Counted from the first letter of the stretch, positions 25,864 through 33,996 are shown. The stretch is 45,363 nt of DNA from Clostridiales bacterium (GCA_021205205.1 JAJPXY010000107.1:1-45363), one strand, 5' to 3'. Numbers and translations are program-made. Notes: a model not told the origin generated them from the sequence alone.

Positions 25864-27162
25864 ATGGCTTTGCACGTAATGGAAGAGGCCAACCGTTGCC
25901 TGGGCTGTAAAAACCCACGCTGCCAGGCTGGATGTCCTATCCATACCAACATTCCCGAGGTGATTCGCCTGCTCAAGGCGGGCAAGCTGGACGAGGCAGG
26001 ATGGATGCTGTTTGAGAACAATCCGCTGACCACCGTTTGCAGCCTGGTGTGCAACCACGAGGGACAGTGCGAAGGCCATTGTGTCCGGGGCATCAAGGGA
26101 GCGCCGGTCCACTTTTCCATCATTGAGAACTATATTTCCACCACCTATGCCAACAAAATGGTCAAGGGTCCCGTCCCCTCCAACGGCCGCCGCGCGGCGG
26201 TCATTGGGGCGGGTCCCGCCGGGCTGACCATCGCCATTATCCTGGCCCGCTACGGCTACCAGATGACCATCTTCGACAGCAAGGACAAAATCGGCGGCGT
26301 TTTGCGCTACGGTATCCCGGAATTCCGTCTGCCCGATGACGTGCTGGACGACATCGCCTACCGCCATCTGGAGCTGAAGGGCATCCAGTTCCGGCCCAAC
26401 ACCTACATCGGCAGCGCCCTGACCATCGACGACCTGTTCCGGGACGGCTACCAGAGCATTTTCGTCGGCTCCGGCCTGTGGAAACCCAACAAGCTCCACG
26501 TCCGGGGTGAGAGCCTGGGCAACGTCAGCTACGCCATCAACTACCTGGCCAACCCCGACGCCTTCCGCCTGGTGGAACGGGTGATGATCATCGGCACGGG
26601 CAACTCCGCCATGGACTGCGCACGCACCGCCGTGCGCAAGGGCGTGCGGTACGTCACCTGCGTCAACCGGACGGATGAGCTCACCGCCAGCCAGTACGAG
26701 TCCAGCTACGCCAAGCTGGAGGGCGTGGACTTCCTGATGAACAAATGCACCCTGGAGATTCAGGACGGCGGCGTCATCCTGTCGGACAGCAACGTCACCG
26801 AGGACGGCAAGACCGAATCCATCCCCGGCACCGAGAAGCTGTACCCCTGCGACTTCGTCATCATCGCGGTCAGCCAGGGGGCCGAGAGCAACCTGATTGC
26901 CAGCACCAAGGGCATCGACACCCAGCGGGGTCTGTTGACGGCGGACACCGACGGCCACACCAGCCGCCCCGGCGTGTTCGCGGCGGGCGACGCGGTGAAC
27001 GGCGCGCGGACTGTGGTGGAGGCTGTGGCCAATGGCAAGAAGGTGGCCGAAGCCATGCACCAGTATATGCAGAGCCTGCCCATGCCCGTTTTGACCGACT
27101 ACCCGGAGGCCCCTGTGGTGGAGGACATCGCCGCCGCAGCCCAGGCCGAACAAATCATTTAA
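25864..27162 (+). CDS. GltD-like NAD(P)H-dependent Fe-S flavoprotein oxidoreductase
   Basis: This 432-residue protein resembles the small subunit of glutamate synthase and related electron-transfer subunits. The N-terminal domain carries two 4Fe-4S cysteine sets (CLGCKNPRCQAGCP and CSLVCNHEGQCEGHC). An FAD Rossmann motif follows (AAVIGAGPAGLTIAIILARYGY), then GGVLRYGIPEFRLP, an NADPH motif (VMIIGTGNSAMDCARTAVRKG) and the FAD-ribityl contact RPGVFAAGDAVNGARTVVEAV. The gene starts six bases after the mannonate oxidoreductase stop. No GltA-like large subunit or other partner is adjacent. Its role in uronate degradation is unclear: it could recycle NAD(P)H or pass electrons to an unseen partner. 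Confidence 0.88.
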   Translation: MALHVMEEANRCLGCKNPRCQAGCPIHTNIPEVIRLLKAGKLDEAGWMLFENNPLTTVCSLVCNHEGQCEGHCVRGIKGAPVHFSIIENYISTTYANKMVKGPVPSNGRRAAVIGAGPAGLTIAIILARYGYQMTIFDSKDKIGGVLRYGIPEFRLPDDVLDDIAYRHLELKGIQFRPNTYIGSALTIDDLFRDGYQSIFVGSGLWKPNKLHVRGESLGNVSYAINYLANPDAFRLVERVMIIGTGNSAMDCARTAVRKGVRYVTCVNRTDELTASQYESSYAKLEGVDFLMNKCTLEIQDGGVILSDSNVTEDGKTESIPGTEKLYPCDFVIIAVSQGAESNLIASTKGIDTQRGLLTADTDGHTSRPGVFAAGDAVNGARTVVEAVANGKKVAEAMHQYMQSLPMPVLTDYPEAPVVEDIAAAAQAEQII

Positions 27163-27171
27163 GGCAACACC

Positions 27172-27202
27172 GCACGATTCGTTTTCCGAGTCATGCGGCG
27201 CC
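27172..27202 (+). repeat. Imperfect hairpin between the flavoprotein gene and eda
   Basis: CCGCACGATTCG-TTTTC-CGAGTCATGCGG pairs with one wobble and one mismatch inside a 73-base intergenic gap. It may belong to a short dispersed repeat family; an mRNA-processing or stability role is inference. Confidence 0.4.
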
Positions 27203-27235
27203 GCCCTGCGTATTTTAATAAAGGAGCCAATTTGT

Positions 27236-27880
27236 ATGAACGCATTGAATGAAGCCATCTCCAAAATTGGCGTTGTTCCCGTCATTAAGCTCACCAACCC
27301 CGAGCGGGATGCCGCTCCTCTGGCCAAGGCCCTCTGCGCTGGCGACGTGCCGGTGGCCGAGGTCACCTTCCGTGCGGCCGGTGCGGACAAGGCCATCGCC
27401 CTGATGAAGGAAGCCTGCCCCGACATGATCGTGGGCGCGGGCACCGTCACCAACACCGACCAAATCGACGCCACCATCGCCGCTGGCGGTCAGTTCATCG
27501 TTACCCCCGGCTTCGATGCCGAGCTGGTGGCCTATGCCCAGTCCAAGGACATTCCCATCTATCCCGGCTGCACCACCCCCACCGACTACCATGCGGCGTT
27601 GAAATTCGGCCTGGAGCTGATCAAGTTCTTCCCCGCGGAGCAGTCCGGCGGCCTGGCTAAAATCAAGTCCATGAGCGCCCCCTTCCCCATGTTCAAGGTC
27701 ATGCCCACCGGCGGCATCTCCCTGAAGAACCTGGCCGAGTACCTGAAGAGCCCGGTCATCGCGGCCTGCGGCGGCTCCTATATGGTCACCGCCGACCTGA
27801 TCGAGAACCAGAAGTGGGACGAGATCACCGCTCTGTGCGTTCAGTCCCGGGACATCGTGAAGGAAGTCCGCAATGGCTGA
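27236..27880 (+). CDS. eda: KDPG aldolase (2-dehydro-3-deoxy-phosphogluconate aldolase)
   Basis: This 214-residue class I aldolase cleaves KDPG to pyruvate and glyceraldehyde-3-phosphate. The general-acid glutamate is in VAEVTFR (E42) and the Schiff-base lysine in LELIKFFPAE (K130). The phosphate-binding glycine motif is MPTGGIS, with ACGGSYMV near the C-terminus. AAAGGAG precedes the ATG. It completes the hexuronate pathway together with the KDG kinase two genes downstream. It overlaps the next gene by eight bases. 4-hydroxy-2-oxoglutarate aldolase activity is a common second activity in the family. Confidence 0.94.
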   Translation: MNALNEAISKIGVVPVIKLTNPERDAAPLAKALCAGDVPVAEVTFRAAGADKAIALMKEACPDMIVGAGTVTNTDQIDATIAAGGQFIVTPGFDAELVAYAQSKDIPIYPGCTTPTDYHAALKFGLELIKFFPAEQSGGLAKIKSMSAPFPMFKVMPTGGISLKNLAEYLKSPVIAACGGSYMVTADLIENQKWDEITALCVQSRDIVKEVRNG

Positions 27881-28217
27881 TTACACTCTGGCCCATGTGG
27901 GCCTGAACGCCGCCAACCGGGAGGAGGCCAAACAGGCCGCCGAGATGTTTGAGCTGCTCTTTGGCTTGAAGGTGGAGGAGGGCAACAGTTCCTTCTTCGC
28001 CGGTGGGGTCATCGAAACCATGAAGGAGCCGTACAAGGGCACCCACGGCCACATCGCCATCGGCACATCGGACGTTCCCGCCGCCAAGGCCGAGCTGGAA
28101 GCCCGAGGCTTCACCTTCGACCCCTCCACTGCCAAGTACCGGAAGGACGGCGTGCTCAACGCGATCTACCTCTCAGAGGAGATTTTGGGCTTCGCCGTCC
28201 ACCTGGTGGGCAAATAA
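27873..28217 (+). CDS. VOC (glyoxalase/bleomycin-resistance fold) protein coupled to eda
   Basis: This single-domain protein of 114 residues begins with the VOC pattern LAHVGLNAANREEAKQAAEMFELLFGL. HIAIGTSDVPAAKAELEARGFTF follows as the second beta-alpha unit, and it ends LSEEILGFAVHLVGK. The start codon lies inside the end of eda (eight-base overlap), so translation is tightly coupled. VOC proteins use a paired beta-alpha fold, often with a metal, for isomerase, lyase or dioxygenase chemistry. The coupling suggests it acts on a 2-keto-3-deoxy sugar acid or protects against methylglyoxal-type by-products. Neither is shown by the sequence. Confidence 0.85.
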   Translation: MADYTLAHVGLNAANREEAKQAAEMFELLFGLKVEEGNSSFFAGGVIETMKEPYKGTHGHIAIGTSDVPAAKAELEARGFTFDPSTAKYRKDGVLNAIYLSEEILGFAVHLVGK

Positions 28218-28256
28218 GCAAATTATAGCGTTAAAACAAGTTAGGAGACTGTATAC

Positions 28257-29279
28257 ATGGCGAAAATTGTAACATTTGGCGAAATTATGCTGCGCCTCGC
28301 CCCCAACGGGTATTACCGCTTCTTCCAGAACGACCAGATGCAGGCCACCTTCGGCGGCGGCGAGGCCAACGTGGCCGTCTCCCTGGCCAACTATGGCATG
28401 GACGTTTCCTTTGTCACCAAGCTGCCCACCCACGCCATCGGCCAGGCCGCTGTCAACTCTCTGCGCTACTTCGGCGTGGACACCAGCGACATCGTCCGGG
28501 GCGGCGACCGCGTGGGCATCTACTACCTGGAGAAGGGCGCTTCCCAGCGCGGCTCCGTGTGCATCTATGACCGCGCCCACTCCGCCATCCAGGAAGCCGC
28601 TCCCTCCGACTTCGACTGGGACAAGATTTTCGACGGCGCTGAGTGGTTCCACTTCACCGGCATCACTCCGGCCCTCGGCCCCAACGTGGTGGAGATCTGC
28701 CGGGACGCCTGCAAGGCCGCCAAGGCCCACGGCGTCAAGATCTCCTGCGACCTGAACTACCGCGGCAAGCTGTGGACCCGCGCCGAGGCCCGGGCGGCCA
28801 TGACCGACCTGTGCCAGTATGTGGACGTCTGCATCTCCAACGAGGAGGACGCCAAGGGCGTGTTCGGCATCGAGGCCGAGAACACCGACATCTACGGCGG
28901 CAAGCTGAACAAAGAGGGCTACAAGTCCGTGGCCAAGCAACTGGCCGACAAGTTTGGCTTCGAAAAGGTCGCCATCACCCTGCGTACCTCCATCTCCGCC
29001 AGCGACAACGACTGGGCTGCCATGCTCTATGACGGCACCGACTACTGCTTCTCCAAGGAGTATCACCTGCGCATCACCGACCGCGTGGGCGGCGGCGACA
29101 GCTTCGGCGGCGGCCTGATTTACGCTCTGATGAACGGCAAGTCCACCCAGGACGCCGTGGAGTTCGCTGTAGCGGCTTCCGCCTTGAAGCACTCCGTCGA
29201 GGGTGACTACAACCGTGTTACCGTCTCCGAGGTGGAGAAGCTCTCCGGCGGCGACGGCTCCGGCCGCGTCCAGAGATAA
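28257..29279 (+). CDS. kdgK: 2-keto-3-deoxygluconate kinase (PfkB family)
   Basis: This 340-residue sugar kinase phosphorylates KDG to KDPG. It begins MAKIVTFGEIMLRLAPNGYYRFFQ with the substrate-side motif FGGGEANVAVSLANYG. PfkB signature 2 with the catalytic aspartate is DRVGGGDSFGGGLIYAL. CDLNYRGKLW and VCISNEEDAKGVFG are typical of KdgK-like members. It is the last gene of the hexuronate operon and is followed by a strong terminator. Fructokinase or ribokinase activity cannot be excluded from sequence alone, but the neighbours make KDG by far the likeliest substrate. Confidence 0.9.
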   Translation: MAKIVTFGEIMLRLAPNGYYRFFQNDQMQATFGGGEANVAVSLANYGMDVSFVTKLPTHAIGQAAVNSLRYFGVDTSDIVRGGDRVGIYYLEKGASQRGSVCIYDRAHSAIQEAAPSDFDWDKIFDGAEWFHFTGITPALGPNVVEICRDACKAAKAHGVKISCDLNYRGKLWTRAEARAAMTDLCQYVDVCISNEEDAKGVFGIEAENTDIYGGKLNKEGYKSVAKQLADKFGFEKVAITLRTSISASDNDWAAMLYDGTDYCFSKEYHLRITDRVGGGDSFGGGLIYALMNGKSTQDAVEFAVAASALKHSVEGDYNRVTVSEVEKLSGGDGSGRVQR

Positions 29280-29396
29280 CGAGGGGCTTTGCCCATTCCC
29301 CAAGCCAGTCCGTAAGGTCTGACCTTCCTTTCCAGCAGACAGAGCGGGGCGGCGGCGCTGCCATTGTCCCGTTTTGTCTGCACCTTTTGACGACAA

Positions 29397-29435
29397 ACTC
29401 CCTCTGCGGCCCAACACCGCAGAGGGAGTCTTTTT
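29397..29435 (+). terminator. Strong terminator of the hexuronate operon
   Basis: ACTCCCTCTGCGG and CCGCAGAGGGAGT form a perfect 13-bp stem followed by CTTTTTG. It lies between convergent kdgK and rpe and may serve both. Confidence 0.9.
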
Positions 29436-29452
29436 GCACCTATTTAAGCTAT

Positions 29453-30106
29453 TTACAGCGCCTTGAACGCCTGTACTGCCGCCGCCTTGTCCTCTGCGCA
29501 AAAAACTGCGCTGCCAGCCACCAGCATGGTGGCCCCGGCCTCCACGCACTGGGGGCCGGTGGTGTCGGCTTTGACGCCGCCGTCCACAGAGAGGATGGGG
29601 TTCAGGCCCCGGCGCTGGCACTCTGCCCGGAGCTTGCGCAGCTTGTCCAGCGCGCTGGTCTGGAAGGGCTGCCCGCCGTGGCCCGGGGTCACGCCCATCA
29701 CCAGCACCAGGGAGAGGCCGTCCAGGTAGGGGAACACCGTCTCGGCAGGGGTGTTGGGGTTGATGGCCAGCCCCACCCCGCAGCCAAACGCCCGGACCGC
29801 GGCAATGGTGGCCCGGATGTTGTCGCTGGCCTCGATGTGGAAGGTGATGCAGTTGGCTCCTGCATCCACGAACTCCTTGACATAGGCCAGAGGGTTGGTG
29901 ATCATCAGATGTACGTCAAAATAGGCGTCGGGCAGGGCCTTCCGCAGGCCCTCCAGCACCGGCAGGCCGAAACTCAGGTTGTCCACGAAGTGGCCGTCCA
30001 TCACGTCGAAGTGGATCATGTCCGCACCGGCGTCCAGCACCTCTTTGCAGTCCGCGCCCAGCCGGGCGAAGTCCGCCGACAGGACGGAAGGGCTAACTTT
30101 TGTCAT
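29453..30106 (-). CDS. rpe: Ribulose-phosphate 3-epimerase family protein
   Basis: This 217-residue TIM-barrel enzyme starts at MTKVSPSVLSADF (30106) after GGAGGAGG; the track start is 71 codons too long. Family motifs are MIHFDVMDGHFVDNLSFG with a metal-ligand His and Asp, FDVHLMITNP, MGVTPGHGGQPF and SVDGGVKADT. RPE interconverts ribulose-5-phosphate and xylulose-5-phosphate. It ends the leftward ascorbate/pentulose cluster. Ascorbate decarboxylase UlaD shares the same barrel superfamily, but the motifs here are those of RPE. A specialised pentulose epimerase is possible because a housekeeping copy may exist elsewhere. Confidence 0.88.
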   Translation of the reverse strand: MTKVSPSVLSADFARLGADCKEVLDAGADMIHFDVMDGHFVDNLSFGLPVLEGLRKALPDAYFDVHLMITNPLAYVKEFVDAGANCITFHIEASDNIRATIAAVRAFGCGVGLAINPNTPAETVFPYLDGLSLVLVMGVTPGHGGQPFQTSALDKLRKLRAECQRRGLNPILSVDGGVKADTTGPQCVEAGATMLVAGSAVFCAEDKAAAVQAFKAL

Positions 30107-30127
30107 GGGGAGCCTCCTCCTCTTTTG

Positions 30128-30165
30128 AAAAATATCCCCCTCCCCGGAGACGGCGGAGGGGGATG
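30128..30165 (-). terminator. Hairpin between transketolase and rpe
   Basis: Read leftward, ATCCCCCTCC and GGAGGGGGAT arms flank a GC-rich loop and are followed by ATTTTTC. It would reduce read-through into rpe, so rpe may be expressed at a lower level than the transketolase genes. Confidence 0.65.
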
Positions 30166-30183
30166 GTTGAATATTACGGGAGA

Positions 30184-31125
30184 TTATTTGCCCAGCATGG
30201 CCTTGGCCTGAGCCACGATGCTGTCCGCGCAGAGGCCGAAGGCTTTCAGCAGAGCGGCGGCGGGGCCGGAGTGACCGAACTCGTCGTTGACGCCGATGCG
30301 CTTGACGGGGGTGGGGCACTGCTCAGAGAGCACGCCGCACACGGCCTCGCCCAGGCCGCCGATGATGCTGTGCTCCTCGACGGCGACGATCTTGCCGCAC
30401 TCCTTGGCGGCGGCCAGCACACAGGCCTCATCCAGGGGCTTGATGGTGGCCATGTTGATGACCCGGGCGGAAATGCCCTCGGCAGCCAGGGCCTTGCCAG
30501 CCTCGATGGCCTCGGGGACCATGATGCCGGTGGCGATGATGGCTACGTCGGTGCCGTCCTGGAGGACTTCGGCCTTGCCGATCTGGAACTCGTAGCCTTC
30601 CTCGTGGAACACGGGGGTGGCAGCGCGGCCAAAGCGCATATAGACGGGGCCGGTCATCTCATAGGCAGCCTTGACCATGGCGCGGGCCTCCACGTCGTCG
30701 GAGGGGCACATAACGGTCATGCCGGGGATGGTGCGCATGAGGGCAAAGTCCTCGCAGCACTGGTGGGACGCACCGTCCTCGCCCACGGAGATGCCGCCGT
30801 GGGTGGCGCCGATCTTCGCGTTCAGGTGGGGATAGCCGATGGTGTTGCGAACCTGCTCATAGGCCCGGCCGGCGGCGAACATGGCGAAGGTGGAGGCAAA
30901 GGGGACCAGACCCATGGTGGACAGGCCCGCGGCCACGTCGATCATGTTGGCCTCGGCAATGCCACAGTCAAAATGGCGGTCGGGATAGGCTTTCTGGAAG
31001 ATACCGGTCTTGGTAGCACCGGCCAGGTCGGCGTCCAGCACGACCAGGTTCTCAGCGGTAGCGCCCAGCTCTTTCAGGGCGTTGCCGTAGCTGTCACGGG
31101 TAGCGACTTTCTTGATTTCAGCCAT
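30184..31125 (-). CDS. Transketolase, C-terminal subunit
   Basis: This 313-residue protein corresponds to the pyrimidine-binding and C-terminal domains of transketolase. Landmarks are VLDADLAGATKTGIFQ, DCGIAEANMIDVAAGLSTMG with the TPP-activating glutamate, THGGISVGEDGASHQCCEDFALMRTIPGM and EEHSIIGGLGEAVC. Together with the N-terminal subunit encoded three bases upstream it forms a split transketolase that moves two-carbon units between pentose phosphates. The split form is widespread in Firmicutes and archaea. Location in the ascorbate cluster suggests it processes xylulose-5-phosphate. Confidence 0.93.
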   Translation of the reverse strand: MAEIKKVATRDSYGNALKELGATAENLVVLDADLAGATKTGIFQKAYPDRHFDCGIAEANMIDVAAGLSTMGLVPFASTFAMFAAGRAYEQVRNTIGYPHLNAKIGATHGGISVGEDGASHQCCEDFALMRTIPGMTVMCPSDDVEARAMVKAAYEMTGPVYMRFGRAATPVFHEEGYEFQIGKAEVLQDGTDVAIIATGIMVPEAIEAGKALAAEGISARVINMATIKPLDEACVLAAAKECGKIVAVEEHSIIGGLGEAVCGVLSEQCPTPVKRIGVNDEFGHSGPAAALLKAFGLCADSIVAQAKAMLGK

Positions 31126-31128
31126 GAT

Positions 31129-31980
31129 TTACGCCTCCTCGATTTCCTTGCGGGCGGCCTCCAGTTCGGCCATGCCCTGTGCGTACTCTGCGTCGTTGGG
31201 GGCCTTGCCGTGCCAGCCGGCCTTGTCCTCCATATAGGAGACGCCCTTGCCCTTGGTGGTCTTCATCAGGATCGCGGTGGGCTTGCCGGAACCCTTGTTG
31301 GCGTGGAACTGTTCAAAGGCGCGCTCGATGTCATCGAAGCAGTGGCCGTTGATCTGCACCACATCGCAGCCGAAGGAGGCGAACTTCTCGTCCACGGGGG
31401 CGGTGTTCATAACGTCGCAGGTGCGGCCGTCGATTTGCAGCCCGTTCAGGTCCACGATGATGCACAGGTTGTCCAGCTTATAGTGGGCGGCAAACATGGT
31501 AGCCTCCCAGATCTGGCCCTCGGCCAGCTCGCCGTCACCCAGCAGGGAATAGACGTTGATGTCCTTGCCCAGGTACTTAGCGCCCTTGGCCATGCCCGCG
31601 GCGGCGGAGAGGCCCTGGCCCAGAGAGCCGGTGGACATATCCACGCCGGGGACGGTGTTCATGTTGGGGTGGCCCTGGAGGTAGGAGTCGATGTGCCGCA
31701 GGGTGGGCAGGTCCTCCACGGGGAAGTAGCCCCGCAGCGCCAGCGCGCTATACAGGCCGGGGGCGGTGTGACCCTTGGAGAGGACGAAGCGGTCCCGGTC
31801 CGGGTTCTTGGGGTCCTTGGGGTCGATGCGCATTTCCTTGAAATACAGATAGGTGAACATATCGGCGGCGGAGAGGCTGCCGCCGGGGTGACCGGCCTTG
31901 GCGCCGTGGGTGCTGGTGAGAACACCTTCCCGCACGCTGACGGCAGTCAGCTTCAGGGCTTTCTTTTCAGCAGAAGTCAT
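31129..31980 (-). CDS. Transketolase, N-terminal (TPP-binding) subunit
   Basis: This 283-residue protein holds the thiamine-diphosphate pyrophosphate-binding domain: AGHPGGSLSAADMFTYLY, LSKGHTAPGLYSALALRG, TGSLGQGLSAAAGMAKGAKYLG and the metal-binding GDGELAEGQIWEATMFAA ending in the DLNGLQIDG segment. A start with AAGGAGG nearby is clear. It lies 15 bases downstream of the ulaF/araD gene and is followed at once by the C-terminal subunit, so all three are one transcript. Substrate specificity resides partly in the other subunit. Confidence 0.93.
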   Translation of the reverse strand: MTSAEKKALKLTAVSVREGVLTSTHGAKAGHPGGSLSAADMFTYLYFKEMRIDPKDPKNPDRDRFVLSKGHTAPGLYSALALRGYFPVEDLPTLRHIDSYLQGHPNMNTVPGVDMSTGSLGQGLSAAAGMAKGAKYLGKDINVYSLLGDGELAEGQIWEATMFAAHYKLDNLCIIVDLNGLQIDGRTCDVMNTAPVDEKFASFGCDVVQINGHCFDDIERAFEQFHANKGSGKPTAILMKTTKGKGVSYMEDKAGWHGKAPNDAEYAQGMAELEAARKEIEEA

Positions 31981-31995
31981 GTTGGGTGAACCTCC

Positions 31996-32697
31996 TTATT
32001 TCTTAGCCTGGCCGTAATAGGCGTTGGGGCCATGCTTACGCATAAAGTGCTTGTCCTGGATGCACTGAGGGGCGGGACCCACCTTGGGGTTGATCATCTC
32101 AGTGAACATACTCATCTTGGCCACTTCCTCCAGCACCACGGAGTGATAGACGGCCTGGGCGGCGTCCTTGCCCCAGGTGAAGGGGCCGTGGTTGCGGCAG
32201 ATGACCGCCGGGACATAGGCTGGGTTGATGTTGCGGGCGCGGAAGGTCTCCACAATGACGTTGCCGGTGTTGGTTTCGTAGTCCTCCTCGATCTCCTCGG
32301 GGGTCAGGTTCCGGGCGCAGGGGATGGGGCCGTAGAAGTAGTCGGCGTGGGTGGTGCCGTAGGCGGGGATGTCCCGGCCGGCCTGTGCCCAGGCCACGGC
32401 GTGGGGGCTGTGGGTGTGGACAATGCCGCCGATCTCCGGGAAGGCATTGTAGAGGATCAGGTGGGTCTTGGTGTCGGAGGAGGGGTTCATCTCGCCCTCC
32501 ACCTTGTTGCCCTGGAGGTCCATGACCACCAGGTCCTCCGGCTTCAGCTCGTCATACTCCACGCCGGAGGGCTTGATGACAAACAGGCCCTTCTCCCGGT
32601 CGATGCCGCTGACGTTGCCCCAGGTATAGGTGACCAGGTTGCGCCTGGGCAGCTCCATGTTGGCTTCGTAAACTTGGACTTTCAATTCTTCCAGCAT
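31996..32697 (-). CDS. ulaF: L-ribulose-5-phosphate 4-epimerase
   Basis: This 233-residue class II aldolase-fold enzyme converts L-ribulose-5-phosphate to D-xylulose-5-phosphate. The start [21 protein letters not shown] follows AGGAGGAG; the track start adds 15 codons. Motifs are [22 protein letters not shown], the zinc ligands in [26 protein letters not shown] and [10 protein letters not shown]. AraD (arabinose) and UlaF/SgaE (ascorbate) are the same family and cannot be told apart by motif. The ulaE, ulaG and PTS genes nearby favour UlaF, and no araA or araB is visible. Confidence 0.92.
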   Translation of the reverse strand: MLEELKVQVYEANMELPRRNLVTYTWGNVSGIDREKGLFVIKPSGVEYDELKPEDLVVMDLQGNKVEGEMNPSSDTKTHLILYNAFPEIGGIVHTHSPHAVAWAQAGRDIPAYGTTHADYFYGPIPCARNLTPEEIEEDYETNTGNVIVETFRARNINPAYVPAVICRNHGPFTWGKDAAQAVYHSVVLEEVAKMSMFTEMINPKVGPAPQCIQDKHFMRKHGPNAYYGQAKK

Positions 32698-32764
32698 AAA
32701 TTTACTCCTCCTGTCAATCGTTCGGTAACGGGAGCGCCCCAACGCCCCCTTTGCTCCTATTTGT

Positions 32765-32793
32765 AGTTTAACAAAATGCCGCTCTTAAATCAA
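32765..32793 (-). promoter_or_regulatory. Probable promoter of the ulaF-transketolase-rpe transcript
   Basis: Read leftward: TTGATT, 17 bases, TAAACT, about 70 bases before the start at 32697. It is a moderate match. Read-through from the upstream genes is also possible. Confidence 0.45.
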
Positions 32794-32914
32794 CAGCTAC
32801 TTTTGAAATGTCCGCATTTTTAGAGGTTGCCACAAGACCAATTTGGAACAAGCCATGGAAAAATCGGACAAATCAAGGGCACAAATCCGGGACAGCGCAA
32901 GAGAATTGTCCGTC

Positions 32915-33979
32915 TCACTCCGTGACCGTGTACAGAGCCACCTCGTTGATCTCCCGGTTGGTACCGACGATCACGTCCTGCCCCGCGGAGTTGACAAAGT
33001 GCATGGCGTTGGCGCAGCCGGTGTTGCGGTCGATGAACTCGGTCTTATAGGTGCCGGCCTCGGCGTCCCAGGTGATGGCAATGGTGTCCTTGGTGCCCTT
33101 GCGCCAGCCGACGATCCAGGTGGGCTTGCCCAGAATGGTGTCGGCCCAGGTGGCGTGGAGCATTTCGGTGTCGGCCTCCGGCGCGGGATATTTCCACTGG
33201 GGGATGTAGTGGTCGTGCTCATTCAGGTGGTAGATGGTCAGGCTGTTGCCGTGGAAACCGCTGATAACGCCCAGCTCCGGCTTGCCGTCGCCGTCGAAAT
33301 CCACCAGCACGGAGTCGCTGGTGGGGATGTCCAACACCTTGGTAATGACCCAGTCGCCGCCGGGGACCATGGGGGGATCGAAGATAAAGGTGCCTTCCTC
33401 GCAGCCAACCAGCGCCGCGTCGTGACCGCCGTGCTGGAACACGCAGAAGCCGTGGTTCTTCAACATATCGTCCTGGAGCAGGGTCATCTCCAGCTGGTTG
33501 TCGTCGTTAAAGGCGGAGAGGTCCTTGGGCAGCACCGCGCCGTAGACCTCACCGGGGAAGCGGAAGTCGTTCTTGTACTCATGGCCGGATTTCAGGCAGC
33601 AGGCAATGAGGTAGTTGACGCCGCCCCGGTTCAGGATGCCGAACCGATGGACAAAGGGAATGTGGAGCAGGGTGCGGATCTCCCAGTCGTTCTCCGCCTT
33701 GGGAGTGGCGATGACGATGCTGGCGTCCGCGCCGTCGTTGGGACCGTAGAACTTGCGGGTGGACAGGAACTGTCCGTCGGAGCCGGGAACCTGGAGCATG
33801 GTCATGACGCCGCCAGGGCCTTCCCAGACGGTCTCCAGTTTAGTGCCGTCCTCAGAGAACAGATAGCAGGGGTCCTGCTTTTCGGCGGCCACCAGGAAGC
33901 AGGGCTTGCCGTGGTAGTTCAGGCGGGTGGTGGCGTAGCATTTGGTCAGGTTGGCAATGACTTTTTTCTCGACCTTCAT
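32915..33979 (-). CDS. Unrecognised cytoplasmic protein, probable beta-propeller
   Basis: This 354-residue protein has no signal peptide and no membrane helix, and I cannot assign it to a named family. It shows repeating blade-like stretches: CFLVAAEKQDPCYLF, VMTMLQVPGSDGQFLSTRKF, RFGILNRGGVNYLIACC, SVLVDFDGDGKPELGVISG and TWIVGWRKGTKDTIAITW. DFDGDGKPELG has the DxDGDG calcium-loop form of FG-GAP/VCBS propellers. The start follows AGGAGG. It lies between ulaE and ulaF on the same strand, exactly where a missing ascorbate-pathway enzyme would fit. A lactonase-, epimerase- or sensor-like sugar-acid role is inference only. Confidence 0.75.
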   Translation of the reverse strand: MKVEKKVIANLTKCYATTRLNYHGKPCFLVAAEKQDPCYLFSEDGTKLETVWEGPGGVMTMLQVPGSDGQFLSTRKFYGPNDGADASIVIATPKAENDWEIRTLLHIPFVHRFGILNRGGVNYLIACCLKSGHEYKNDFRFPGEVYGAVLPKDLSAFNDDNQLEMTLLQDDMLKNHGFCVFQHGGHDAALVGCEEGTFIFDPPMVPGGDWVITKVLDIPTSDSVLVDFDGDGKPELGVISGFHGNSLTIYHLNEHDHYIPQWKYPAPEADTEMLHATWADTILGKPTWIVGWRKGTKDTIAITWDAEAGTYKTEFIDRNTGCANAMHFVNSAGQDVIVGTNREINEVALYTVTE

Positions 33980-33996
33980 AATGTACCTCCTGTAAT

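Noticed and set aside
25003-27477. 824-codon minus-strand ORF opposite the hexuronate operon
   Set aside because: It is antisense to uxuB, the flavoprotein gene and eda, all with clear catalytic motifs. The composition is typical of GC-rich shadow frames.
29453-30106. rpe considered as the missing UlaD decarboxylase
   Set aside because: It has RPE hallmarks (IHFDVMDGHFV, HLMI, GHGGQ, VDGG) and not the decarboxylase arrangement. Kept as RPE.
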